Shown here: positions 7,933 to 14,733 of the stretch, in pieces
Numbering within the stretch: position 1 is the first letter of the stretch
Layout of the letters: the number at the start of each line of letters is the position of its first letter
DNA from: Candidatus Desantisbacteria bacterium CG2_30_40_21
GTDB lineage: Bacteria > UBA9089 > CG2-30-40-21
Assembly: GCA_001873945.1 (NCBI GenBank)
Contig: MNYI01000233.1
Span: 1-19,496 of the forward strand
Reading direction: 5' to 3'
Length of the DNA: 19,496 bases
Position numbers and translations under genes: made by a program
Notes under the pieces: model-generated
The model's input: only the letters and a program-made list of their open reading frames with translations
What the model was told of the DNA's origin: nothing
The model's database searches: none

Positions 7933-8164
7933 CAATACTCTCCTTTTGCAGGTAAAACCTATAGATACCATTTTCTCTGGCAATCTTTAGAAATCTATGG
8001 TCTGCTATCTTACACCAATTAGGTATATCCTCCAGACTATCCGGATCATCGGTCAAAATCTCTAAGGTATCTCCTTTTTTCAATTCCTTCATCTTCTCTG
8101 TGGTGAGCATCACCGGAACAGGGCAATAAAGGCCAACAGCATCTAAGGTGGCGTTTACTTTCAT
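7919..8164 (-). CDS. tusA: TusA-family sulfur carrier (CPVP type)
   Basis: An 81-residue protein with the classical TusA motif: LDAVGLYCPVPVM, active cysteine Cys14, then LKKGDTLEILTDDP in the middle. That second motif is typical of TusA/YedF proteins that take sulfur from a desulfurase or rhodanese and hand it on. It has an unusual second cysteine at DIPNWCKIADH, around residue 51, a position often Cys in this branch. It starts one base after the IscU-like gene's end and overlaps the next TusA gene by 14 bases, so the two carriers are made together. It is a likely partner for the desulfurase-like protein two genes upstream. Confidence 0.88.
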   Translation of the reverse strand: MKVNATLDAVGLYCPVPVMLTTEKMKELKKGDTLEILTDDPDSLEDIPNWCKIADHRFLKIARENGIYRFYLQKESIDESN

Positions 8165-8647
8165 TTATCCTCCACGGTTTATTGAACACTCTCTACCGCA
8201 AGCCTGACAAAATGAACTTTCTTCAACAATAGAACCATTGCAATATGGGCAATGACATTTAGCAACTATTTGTTCAGCATTCCTGCTCTGATAGTCCAAA
8301 ATAGCTTTATGCAGGGCATCTGCACCAAGGTTAGAGCAATGCATCTTATTTTCCGGCAAGCCACCAAGCTCCTGTGCCACTGATTTATTGGTAATACTCA
8401 TGGCTTCAGTCAGCGTTTTCCCCTTTGCCATCTCGCTGACCATGCTCGAAACCGCAATAGCTGCCCCACAACCAAAGGTTTTGAACAATACCTCAGAGAG
8501 CCGTCCATCAGTTACCTTGATATAAAAGGTCATCATATCCCCACACACAGGATTGCCAACCTCACCCACACCATCAGGATTTTCCATCTCACCCACATTT
8601 CTGGGATGAGCAAAATGCTCCATTACTTTTTGACTATAATCAAACAT
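8165..8647 (-). CDS. iscU: IscU/NifU-type Fe-S scaffold with C-terminal zinc-ribbon tail
   Basis: Residues 1-128 form an IscU-type scaffold with all three cluster-binding cysteines: Cys35 in GNPVCGD, Cys60 in FGCGAA, and Cys104 in MHCSNLGADAL. The conserved Asp37 is also present. It should assemble Fe-S clusters from iron and delivered sulfur. Residues 129-160 add a tail not found in standard IscU. It has CPYC (133-136) and CQAC (147-150), two knuckles 10 residues apart that look like a zinc ribbon or rubredoxin-like site. The gene overlaps the upstream desulfurase-like gene by 8 bases and is followed directly by a TusA gene. The operon suggests that it serves the siroheme/Fe-S sulfite reductase encoded first. 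Confidence 0.9.
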   Translation of the reverse strand: MFDYSQKVMEHFAHPRNVGEMENPDGVGEVGNPVCGDMMTFYIKVTDGRLSEVLFKTFGCGAAIAVSSMVSEMAKGKTLTEAMSITNKSVAQELGGLPENKMHCSNLGADALHKAILDYQSRNAEQIVAKCHCPYCNGSIVEESSFCQACGRECSINRGG

Positions 8648-9818
8648 CTCCTTCCTCCTTTTCCTTATACAACGGCGACATCGCTCTTAATCGTTTGACA
8701 ATAGGTGGCAGCTTTTCCAGTACATAATCAATCTCTTCCTCTGTATTTTCTTTTCCAAGGCTAAACAGGAGTGAGCCATGAGCCTTTACAGGTTCAACGC
8801 CCATGGCTTTAAGCACATGGGATGACTTTAATGCCTGAGATGTGCAGGCTGAACCAGATGAGGCCACAATCCCTTCCATATCCAGCAGAATAAGCATGCT
8901 TTCACCCTCTACAAACTCAATCCCTATATTAAGGTTGCCCGACAGCCTTAAATCTGGATGCCCATTCAGGCTGACATGAGCAATTCGTTTGGTTATTCCT
9001 TCCCAGAACCTTTGTCGCAATCTTAAGATATGCGATGACCAGCTATTCACCTCTTGCATGGCTATTTCGGAAGCCTTACCCAGTCCAACAATCTCTGGTA
9101 CATTCTCTGTGCCAGCCCTTCTGCCCCTTTCCTGAATCCCGCCCTCAATTAAGGGTGTAACCCTTGTCCCCTGACGAACAAACAGGGCAGCTGACCCCTT
9201 TGGTCCATAAAACTGATGACCGGAGAGGCTCAAGAGATCAACTCCAAGCCTTTCTACATCTACGATTAGATTGCCCACAGCTGCGACAGCATCAGTATGA
9301 AATAGCACACCCTTTGCCCGAGTAATCTCTGAGATAGCCTCAATTGGTTGAATAGTACCTACCTCAGGATTTGCCAATTGAATAGAAACAAGCACTGTAT
9401 CAGTCCGTATAGCCCCTTCCACGACCTGCGGATTAATCAGACCATAATTATCTACCGGCAGATATGTTACCTCAAAGCCCATCTTTTCCATGCTTTTTGC
9501 CACATGAAGCACTGAAAAATGTTCAATGGAGGAGACAATGATATGTTTGCCCTTTTTCTGATTGGCAAGAACCACGCCTTTTAAGGCAAGGTTATTGGCT
9601 TCAGTACCACTTGAGGTAAAGATTATCTCATCTGAATTCAAACAGCCAATTAACCGTGCCACCTGTTCCCTTGCCTGTCCAATACCCTTTCTGGCTACCT
9701 GACCAATATGGTGCTGGTTGGATGGGTTACCAAAATTCTCCCTTAAGAATGGCAGCATCTCTTCCAATACCCTTGCATCCATGCGTGTTGTAGAGATGTG
9801 ATCAAAATATACATCCAT
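8640..9818 (-). CDS. NifS/IscS-type cysteine desulfurase homologue lacking the PLP lysine
   Basis: A 392-residue protein collinear with NifS/IscS. Conserved landmarks are kept: SSGTEANNL (69-77), the stacking His100 in IEHFSVL, Asp176 in HTDAV, RGRRAGTEN (231-239), and the persulfide Cys325 in SSGSACTS. But the lysine that binds PLP is glutamine: SGHQFYGPKG, Gln202, codon CAG at 9213-9215. By alignment with E. coli IscS, the PLP Asn of NNE is Pro151, the PLP Gln of DATQ is Ala179, and the substrate Arg of S-[IL]-RFS is Leu351. The reading frame is otherwise intact, so this looks like a preserved pseudoenzyme or a reworked sulfur carrier rather than decay. ATG 9818 follows ggaggtga. It overlaps the sulfite reductase gene by 17 bases. 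Confidence 0.85.
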   Translation of the reverse strand: MDVYFDHISTTRMDARVLEEMLPFLRENFGNPSNQHHIGQVARKGIGQAREQVARLIGCLNSDEIIFTSSGTEANNLALKGVVLANQKKGKHIIVSSIEHFSVLHVAKSMEKMGFEVTYLPVDNYGLINPQVVEGAIRTDTVLVSIQLANPEVGTIQPIEAISEITRAKGVLFHTDAVAAVGNLIVDVERLGVDLLSLSGHQFYGPKGSAALFVRQGTRVTPLIEGGIQERGRRAGTENVPEIVGLGKASEIAMQEVNSWSSHILRLRQRFWEGITKRIAHVSLNGHPDLRLSGNLNIGIEFVEGESMLILLDMEGIVASSGSACTSQALKSSHVLKAMGVEPVKAHGSLLFSLGKENTEEEIDYVLEKLPPIVKRLRAMSPLYKEKEEGDV

Positions 9819-10656
9819 CACAAATCACCTCCATCCCCAATCGATTGATAAGTTCACCCAATCGTTCGCGTTTATTAGCCAACTTGATGTAATTACTGAG
9901 GATATTTTCTACCATTTCTGGAATTTGTTCTGTGGCAACAAAATTGGCTATTGGTATTCCCAACTGAGGTCTCCTACCCCATTTACCGCCAGCAAACACC
10001 TGCCAGCCCTTTCGATTCACACCTAAGGAATCCCTGGGACAGATATCAATACATTTACCATCATGAAAACATTTGGTTGAGTCAAAGACCGGCAAGCTAT
10101 CCTTCATTTCAATGGCTTTTCCAGGACAAACCTCAGCACATAAGCCACAGTTGATACAAGATTCCTTATCAATTAATACAGGCTCAACCACAGCCATAAA
10201 TCCAAGATCATTCTCGTTATGCTTGGCACAGGCATTGGGACAGCCAGAGACACCCATCTTAAACTTATGCGGCACACCAAAACGGCCATAAAACCGTTCA
10301 TCAAGCGTTCTGACAAGTAACTGTGTATCATCCAGGGCATGAGGACAAATATCCGTGCCCTGACAAGCAACCACTACCCGTACCCTTGAGCCACAGGCAC
10401 CTAATACCAGTCCTACCTTTTCCAATCCAATAGTAACCTTTTCCACATCCTCAAAATTGACATGTGATATCTCAAACCCCTGTCTGGTAGTGATATGAGC
10501 ATAATTCCTGCCATGGGTTTCAGCTAAATCTGCTATCTTTCTTAATTGGGCAGAGGTTACATTGCCACCCAAAATCTTTACCCGAATACTGAACATGTTC
10601 TTTTGCCTCTGGCTGATGATACCACCTGCCTTGAGGTCTTCAAGGTTTAACGCCAT
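9802..10656 (-). CDS. Siroheme sulfite reductase-like protein with ferredoxin domain (Dsr-like/AsrC type)
   Basis: A compact 284-residue sulfite/nitrite reductase of the small Dsr-like type. Residues 1-80 include the TTRQGFE substrate segment (56-62). The siroheme-[4Fe-4S] ligands are present: Cys98-x5-Cys104 in CQGTDIC and Cys139-x3-Cys143 in CPNAC, with basic Lys131 and Lys133 nearby. A ferredoxin insert follows: CINCGLCAEVCP (167-178) is a complete cluster motif. The second, CFHDGKCIDICP (196-207), has Asp199 where the second cysteine is expected. Reducing sulfite to sulfide in the cytosol is the likely role. It is smaller than Fsr or DsrA and has no F420 domain. It heads a five-gene leftward operon; aaggagg precedes its ATG. 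Nitrite reduction is possible but sulfur context argues for sulfite. Confidence 0.85.
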   Translation of the reverse strand: MALNLEDLKAGGIISQRQKNMFSIRVKILGGNVTSAQLRKIADLAETHGRNYAHITTRQGFEISHVNFEDVEKVTIGLEKVGLVLGACGSRVRVVVACQGTDICPHALDDTQLLVRTLDERFYGRFGVPHKFKMGVSGCPNACAKHNENDLGFMAVVEPVLIDKESCINCGLCAEVCPGKAIEMKDSLPVFDSTKCFHDGKCIDICPRDSLGVNRKGWQVFAGGKWGRRPQLGIPIANFVATEQIPEMVENILSNYIKLANKRERLGELINRLGMEVICDGCIF

Positions 10657-10749
10657 AACACACCTCCTTTTAATTATGAATTAACAATTAATGCTGATGT
10701 GAATTGTGAAAAATGCTTCAATCGTTGCATAATTCATTAAAAAACTGTG

Positions 10750-10763
10750 AACCGTGAACGGTT
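10750..10763 (-). promoter_or_regulatory. Perfect dyad in the leader of the sulfite reductase operon
   Basis: AACCGTGAACGGTT is a 6-bp inverted repeat with a 2-base centre. It lies in the predicted untranslated leader of about 128 bases. It could be an operator or part of a repeat: 10752-10767 recurs at 15437-15452 with one mismatch. Confidence 0.35.
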
Positions 10764-10790
10764 ACAATATGCTTAAGTATTTTAGTCAAA

Positions 10791-10820
10791 ATTATATCAT
10801 AAACACTATTCATTTGTCAA
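10791..10820 (-). promoter_or_regulatory. Near-consensus sigma-70 promoter of the leftward sulfite reductase operon
   Basis: On the minus strand TTGACA (10815-10820) and TATAAT (10791-10796) are separated by 18 bases, matching the sigma-70 consensus in every box position. Transcription would start near 10784, giving a leader of roughly 128 bases before the sulfite reductase ATG at 10656. Confidence 0.75.
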
Positions 10821-10850
10821 CTGATAATTGTTAGATTAAGGCTTAAACAG

Positions 10851-10869
10851 TTATGAATAATTTTCATAA
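10851..10869. promoter_or_regulatory. Dyad midway between divergent promoters (LysR-box-like operator candidate)
   Basis: TTATGAATAATTTTCATAA has perfect 7-bp arms around a 5-base centre and contains the T-N11-A layout that LysR-type regulators bind. Its centre, 10860, is exactly 40 bases from each -35 box edge (10820 and 10900). Symmetry and position suggest one regulator controls both sulfur operons. No regulator gene is seen in the window. Confidence 0.5.
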
Positions 10870-10899
10870 TGCTATGACAAAAATGCAGTATGAAAATTC

Positions 10900-10928
10900 T
10901 TGACAAAATTGCTCAGGTATGGTATGAT
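10900..10928 (+). promoter_or_regulatory. Near-consensus sigma-70 promoter of the rightward sulfur operon
   Basis: TTGACA (10900-10905) and TATGAT (10923-10928) are 17 bases apart. A start near 10935 gives a leader of about 32 bases before the threonine synthase ATG. The decamer ttgacaaaat occurs at the -35 box and again at 10934-10943. Confidence 0.75.
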
Positions 10929-10966
10929 AGTTATTGACAAAATAAGAGGGCTACGAGGAGAAAATT

Positions 10967-12193
10967 ATGGAACGAATAAAGGGATTAAAATGTCGAGAAT
11001 GTGGTAGAATATATCCAAAAGAGGCAATTCATGTCTGTGAGTTTTGTTTTGGACCACTTGAGGTGGATTATGACTATGCTGCCATCCAGCAGCTCATCAG
11101 TCAGGAAGTAATAACCTCTCGTCCAACAAACCTCTGGAGATATTGGGAATTACTGCCAATTGATGGGCAACCAGTCAATGGGACATCATCCGGCTTTACT
11201 CCCTTGATTCGAGCAGATAATTTAGCCAGACTGCTTGGGGTAGAAGAATTATATATCAAGGACGATTCAGTCAATCATCCAACCCTGTCTTTTAAGGATA
11301 GGGTGGTTGCAGTTGCCCTGAATAAGGCAAAAGAGTTGGGATTTGATACGATTGCTTGTGCCTCTACCGGTAATCTGGCAAATGCTGTATCTGCTCAGGC
11401 AGCCAAGGCTGGTATGAAGTGTTTTGTCTTTATCCCTGCTGATCTAGAATCAGGTAAGGTGATTGCCTCATTGATTTACAATCCTACTGTTGTTGGTATA
11501 AAAGAAAATTATGATCAGGTCAATCGACTATGCAGTGAGATTGCCGGAAAGTATCCATGGGCGTTTGTTAATATCAATATTCGTCCATATTATGCTGAAG
11601 GCTCAAAGACCATAGCCTTTGAAATAGTTGAACAACTTGGATGGAAGACACCTCAGCATATTGTTGTCCCTGCAGCCAGTGGGTCGTTGGCGACTAAGAT
11701 ATATAAAGGGCTAAAGGAGTTTCAAAAAGTAGGTTTGATTGATAATGCAGAAACAAAGATATCCGTGGCACAGGCTCAAGGGTGCTGTCCAATTGTAACA
11801 GCTATAAAGGCAGCTACAGATGCAATCAGGCCTGTTGTTCCCAATACAATTGCCAAATCGCTGGCTATCGGCAACCCGGCAGATGGTTATTATGCTTATC
11901 ATGTTGTCAAGGATAGTAGTGGTTATGGCGAGACAGCAACAGATGAGGAGATTGTTGAGGCTATAAAATTATTGGCTAAAACCGAGGGGATATTCACAGA
12001 GACAGCTGGTGGGGTAACATTGGCTGTGGCTAAGAAGTTGATTGAACAGGGCAGAATCCCTCGAAATGAGTCAATCGTTATCTGTATCACTGGTAATGGC
12101 TTAAAGACTCAGGAAGCCGTGGCAGATAAAATCGGAAAACCAACAATCATTGAGCCGAATCTGGCTTCATTTGAAAAGGAGGTGAAACCATAA
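10967..12193 (+). CDS. thrC: Threonine synthase
   Basis: A 408-residue PLP enzyme that would convert O-phosphohomoserine to threonine. The N-terminal zinc-ribbon-like element has Cys9, Cys12, Cys24 and Cys27. The PLP lysine is Lys110 in NHPTLSFKDRV, and the phosphate loop is ASTGN near 131. SGSLATK near 227 and CITGNGLKTQ near 374 are also as in the family. ATG 10967 follows gaggag. The stop overlaps the start of the MoaD-like gene by one base (TAATG), so the two are translationally coupled. That link is odd for plain threonine synthesis. It hints that O-phosphohomoserine or another phosphorylated acceptor is shared with the sulfur-carrier pathway next door, or that this enzyme uses a different nucleophile. 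The residues alone fit ordinary threonine synthase. Confidence 0.88.
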   Translation: MERIKGLKCRECGRIYPKEAIHVCEFCFGPLEVDYDYAAIQQLISQEVITSRPTNLWRYWELLPIDGQPVNGTSSGFTPLIRADNLARLLGVEELYIKDDSVNHPTLSFKDRVVAVALNKAKELGFDTIACASTGNLANAVSAQAAKAGMKCFVFIPADLESGKVIASLIYNPTVVGIKENYDQVNRLCSEIAGKYPWAFVNINIRPYYAEGSKTIAFEIVEQLGWKTPQHIVVPAASGSLATKIYKGLKEFQKVGLIDNAETKISVAQAQGCCPIVTAIKAATDAIRPVVPNTIAKSLAIGNPADGYYAYHVVKDSSGYGETATDEEIVEAIKLLAKTEGIFTETAGGVTLAVAKKLIEQGRIPRNESIVICITGNGLKTQEAVADKIGKPTIIEPNLASFEKEVKP

Positions 12194-12471
12194 TGGCAAT
12201 TAGAATTTTGATACCGACACCTTTGCAAAAATTGATAGGCAATCAACCAGAGGTAGAGATTAGTAGAGAAGTGAATGTGATAGGATTGATAGATGAGTTG
12301 AATACACAATATCCAGGAGTAAAGGAACGAATCTGTGATGAAAATGGTACATTGCGTAAGTTTATCAATATCTATGTTAATGGTGAGGACATCAGGTTCC
12401 TTGAGGGTGATAAGACAGATATACCTGACGGGGCTGAGGTGTCTATTGTGCCGGCGATTGCCGGGGGATGA
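12193..12471 (+). CDS. MoaD/ThiS-type sulfur carrier protein (CysO/HcyS-like)
   Basis: A 92-residue beta-grasp protein ending in PAIAGG. The terminal Gly-Gly is exposed without processing and is what an E1-like enzyme adenylates and converts to a thiocarboxylate. IYVNGEDIRFLEG (around residues 58-70) and DIPDGAEVSIVPAIAGG (76-92) are typical of the MoaD branch associated with amino-acid synthesis rather than molybdopterin. No moaE or thiG is nearby. The following genes (activating enzyme, cysteine synthase-like enzyme, JAMM protease) match the set of the CysO-CysM-Mec pathway, so this is most likely the sulfide-carrying protein for cysteine or homocysteine formation. Its start overlaps the threonine synthase stop by one base. 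Confidence 0.87.
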   Translation: MAIRILIPTPLQKLIGNQPEVEISREVNVIGLIDELNTQYPGVKERICDENGTLRKFINIYVNGEDIRFLEGDKTDIPDGAEVSIVPAIAGG

Positions 12472-12475
12472 GATT

Positions 12476-12629
12476 TCACCACAGAGGCATATATAGGTTG
12501 ATGAGTTGATGGGTTGATGGGTTGATAGGTTAAAGGAATACAGATTCATCAACTTATAAACCTATAAACATATAAACTCATCAACCTATAAACTCATCAA
12601 CCTATAAACTCTTCGTGCCTCTGTGGTGA
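12476..12629. repeat. Hairpin element with heptamer/octamer arms, copy 1
   Basis: A perfect 14-bp inverted repeat, tcaccacagaggca (12476-12489) and tgcctctgtggtga (12616-12629), flanks arms made of short tandem units. The left arm repeats gttgat plus one or two bases (12497-12530), and the right arm repeats its complement, atcaacctataaact (12545-12611). The core gttgataggttaaaggaa is shared with copy 2. It fills the gap between the carrier protein and activating enzyme genes and would fold into a long RNA stem in the operon transcript. Confidence 0.75.
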
Positions 12630-12653
12630 GTGTTTCCGATTGGAGGTTAAGCA

Positions 12654-13460
12654 ATGTTTGATTTTACGGAAGAACAAATACGACGATACAGCCGGCATAT
12701 TATCCTGCCAGAGGTTGGCGGCAAGGGACAAAAGAAGCTGCTTGGTGCCAGCGTCCTGCTTATTGGAGCAGGTGGATTAGGCTGTCCGTCCGGGTATTAC
12801 CTTGCTGCAGCCGGTGTTGGACGGCTCGGGTTTGTGGATTTTGATACGGTTGATACCAGTAACCTTCAACGACAAATCCTGCACAACACCTCTCGTATAG
12901 GTAAGCTAAAAGTAGATTCAGCTAAGGAAACCATACAAGCTCTTAATCCAGATGTAGAGGTTATTACCCATCAAGAGAGGATTAATTCCTCAAATGTAAT
13001 GAATCTTCTTGAGGGTTATGATATTGTACTTGATGGTTGCGACAATTTCTCTACCAGATATTTGGTCAATGATGCCTGTTTCATGAGCGGCAAGACGAAT
13101 GTTTCAGCAGCTGTTCTTCGCTTTGAGGGACAGGTAACTGTGTTTGTACCGGGTGAGGGTCCGTGCTACAGGTGTTTATACCCTGAACCACCCCCGCCAG
13201 GTATGGCTCCAAGCTGTCAGGAAGCTGGTGTTTTAGGGGTTGTACCGGGAATATTGGGGTTGATTCAGGCTCTTGAAACCATAAAGATTATTCTCAATAT
13301 TGGAAAGCCTATGATGGGAAGAATGCTTTTGTTTGATGGGCTTGGGACAAGATTTCGAGAGGTAAAATTGAAAAAAGATCCAAATTGTCCCTTGTGTGGA
13401 GAGAATCCGACGATTAAGGAATTGATTGATTATGAGGAATTTTGTAGCATAAGATTTTAA
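12654..13460 (+). CDS. moeB: MoeB/ThiF-type sulfur-carrier adenylyltransferase (E1-like)
   Basis: A 268-residue E1-like enzyme that would activate the C-terminal glycine of the adjacent carrier with ATP. The nucleotide loop is GAGGLG (38-43), followed by DFDTVDTSNLQRQ (62-74). Asp130 in LDGCDNFSTR is the conserved Mg/adenylate residue. Zinc ligands are Cys171/Cys174 in CYRC and Cys245/Cys248 in CPLC. Cys188 in PSCQEAGVLG is the conserved cysteine of the crossover loop. There is no C-terminal rhodanese domain, so sulfur must come from another donor; the TusA proteins in both operons are candidates. The first residues (FTEEQIRRYSRHIILPEVG) are full length. ggaggttaagca precedes the ATG. Confidence 0.92.
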   Translation: MFDFTEEQIRRYSRHIILPEVGGKGQKKLLGASVLLIGAGGLGCPSGYYLAAAGVGRLGFVDFDTVDTSNLQRQILHNTSRIGKLKVDSAKETIQALNPDVEVITHQERINSSNVMNLLEGYDIVLDGCDNFSTRYLVNDACFMSGKTNVSAAVLRFEGQVTVFVPGEGPCYRCLYPEPPPPGMAPSCQEAGVLGVVPGILGLIQALETIKIILNIGKPMMGRMLLFDGLGTRFREVKLKKDPNCPLCGENPTIKELIDYEEFCSIRF

Positions 13461-13474
13461 GTTGGAGGTGGATT

Positions 13475-13717
13475 ATGGCAATTATGCGACTATCCTTAAG
13501 ATTTACAAAAAAATTAGTACCCAAACCTATTATCTACCAACTGGGTCATGATTTTAAGGTGGTAACCAATATCAGAAAGGCAAATATTGATGAGGATCTT
13601 GGCTGGATGGTTCTGGAACTGGATGGTGAGATGGATGAAATAGATCGAGCAGTGGAGGATCTTGCCAAACAAGGGATAAAGGTTGATCCGATTGAAGGGG
13701 ATATTGTAGAGGGATAA
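13475..13717 (+). CDS. NIL-domain protein
   Basis: An 80-residue stand-alone NIL domain, the small ferredoxin-like fold found at the C-terminus of MetN methionine transporters and in homocysteine-forming DUF39/NIL proteins. Visible features are RLSLRFTKKLVPKPIIYQL (5-23), then KVVTNIRKANIDEDLGWMVL, then EMDEIDRAVEDLAKQGI and VDPIEG at the end, a sequence layout typical of the domain. No ferredoxin cysteines are present, unlike the NIL-Fer version. It may sense or bind sulfur amino acids or help transfer sulfide; the exact role is unknown. The ATG follows ggaggtgg and the gene sits 14 bases after the activating enzyme. Confidence 0.85.
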   Translation: MAIMRLSLRFTKKLVPKPIIYQLGHDFKVVTNIRKANIDEDLGWMVLELDGEMDEIDRAVEDLAKQGIKVDPIEGDIVEG

Positions 13718-13734
13718 CTACAGAGAACATAGAA

Positions 13735-13825
13735 GTTGATAGGTTGATAGGTTGATAGGTTAAAGGAACACAGATTCATAAACCTATCAACCTATCAACT
13801 TATCAACCTATCAACCTATCAACCC
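13735..13825. repeat. Hairpin element with gttgatag tandem arms, copy 2
   Basis: The left arm has three gttgatag units (13735-13758). The right arm is five to six complementary ctatcaac units (13782-13825). The loop region gttaaaggaacacagattcata matches copy 1 (12527-12549) with few changes. It fills the gap before the cysteine synthase-like gene. The two copies share a core but have different arm lengths, as expected of slippage-prone tandem units. Confidence 0.75.
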
Positions 13826-13856
13826 TTCTTCATGATAAGATGTTGGAGGCTTAAAC

Positions 13857-14729
13857 ATGGCTTTATCCATATTAGAAAGGATTGGACATACCCCACTCCT
13901 CAATATTAACAGCTTAAATAAAGAGCTTGGCTCAGTCAAGCTCTTTGCCAAAGCAGAATGGTTTAACCCTGGCGGTTCGGTTAAGGATAGGGCTGGATTG
14001 TGGATGATTGAGGATGCAGAGAGAAGGGGGATATTACATAAAAACAAGATAATTCTTGAATCAAGCTCTGGTAATACCGGTGTTGCCTTAGCCATGATTG
14101 GGGCTGAAAAAGGGTATCAGGTGGAGTTGGTGGTGCCAGAGAATATTCATGAGGCAAAAAGGAAAAAGATGGAGTATTATGGGGCAAAGCTCATCCTTAT
14201 TCCAGCCATAGATGGCTCGGATGGGGCATTCTTTGTGGCACAAAGGATGTATGAGGAAAACCCTGAAGCCTATTTTTTGATTGACCAGTACAACAATCCT
14301 GCTAATCCACAGGCTCATTATGAGACAACCGGGAAGGAAATATTAGAGCAGACTGATTTTAGAGTAACTCATTTTGTAGCCGGCACAGGCACAAGCGGAA
14401 CCCTTATGGGCACCGGCAAAAGGCTTAAAGAGCATAACCCCAATACCCAGATAATTGGTGTCCAACCAAAAGAGTCCCTGCATGGTATTGAGGGGTTGAA
14501 AAATATGGCTTGCTCTATGGTGCCCGGAAATTATAACGATAGCTTTCCGGACAGAAAGATATTTGTTCCCACAGAGTCAGCCTATGAGATGCAAAAATTC
14601 CTGTTAGCGGAGGAAGGGCTAATCGTGGGTACCTCTGCGGCAGCAGCTTCGTGGGCAGCCCTTGAGTTGGCAAAAGGCTTACGAGATGCGGTAATCGTTA
14701 CTATTTTTCCTGATGGATATGGTGAATAA
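13857..14729 (+). CDS. cysM: CysK/CysM-type PLP cysteine synthase
   Basis: A 290-residue beta-replacement enzyme that would combine an activated serine with sulfide or with a protein thiocarboxylate. The PLP lysine is Lys43 in GGSVKDRAG. SSSGNTGVALA (69-79) binds the substrate carboxylate, and GTGTSGTLMGTGK (about 176-188) binds the PLP phosphate. VGTSAAAA follows near 260. It ends soon after FPDG, a few residues shorter than many homologues, whose last helix or tail is missing here. In the CysM of the CysO pathway a flexible C-terminal tail covers the active site, so the short tail is notable. The next gene overlaps its end if read from its first ATG and encodes a JAMM protease, the expected partner. 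Serine derivative not determined. Confidence 0.88.
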   Translation: MALSILERIGHTPLLNINSLNKELGSVKLFAKAEWFNPGGSVKDRAGLWMIEDAERRGILHKNKIILESSSGNTGVALAMIGAEKGYQVELVVPENIHEAKRKKMEYYGAKLILIPAIDGSDGAFFVAQRMYEENPEAYFLIDQYNNPANPQAHYETTGKEILEQTDFRVTHFVAGTGTSGTLMGTGKRLKEHNPNTQIIGVQPKESLHGIEGLKNMACSMVPGNYNDSFPDRKIFVPTESAYEMQKFLLAEEGLIVGTSAAAASWAALELAKGLRDAVIVTIFPDGYGE

Positions 14730-14733
14730 TACA

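Noticed and set aside
10657..10784. Riboswitch in the long leader of the sulfite reductase operon
   Set aside because: I see only one small dyad and AT-rich sequence; no SAM, TPP or other riboswitch core could be recognised.
12490..12611. Possible CRISPR array
   Set aside because: Units are 7-15 bases and contiguous with opposite orientation in the two arms; there are no unique spacers and no cas genes.
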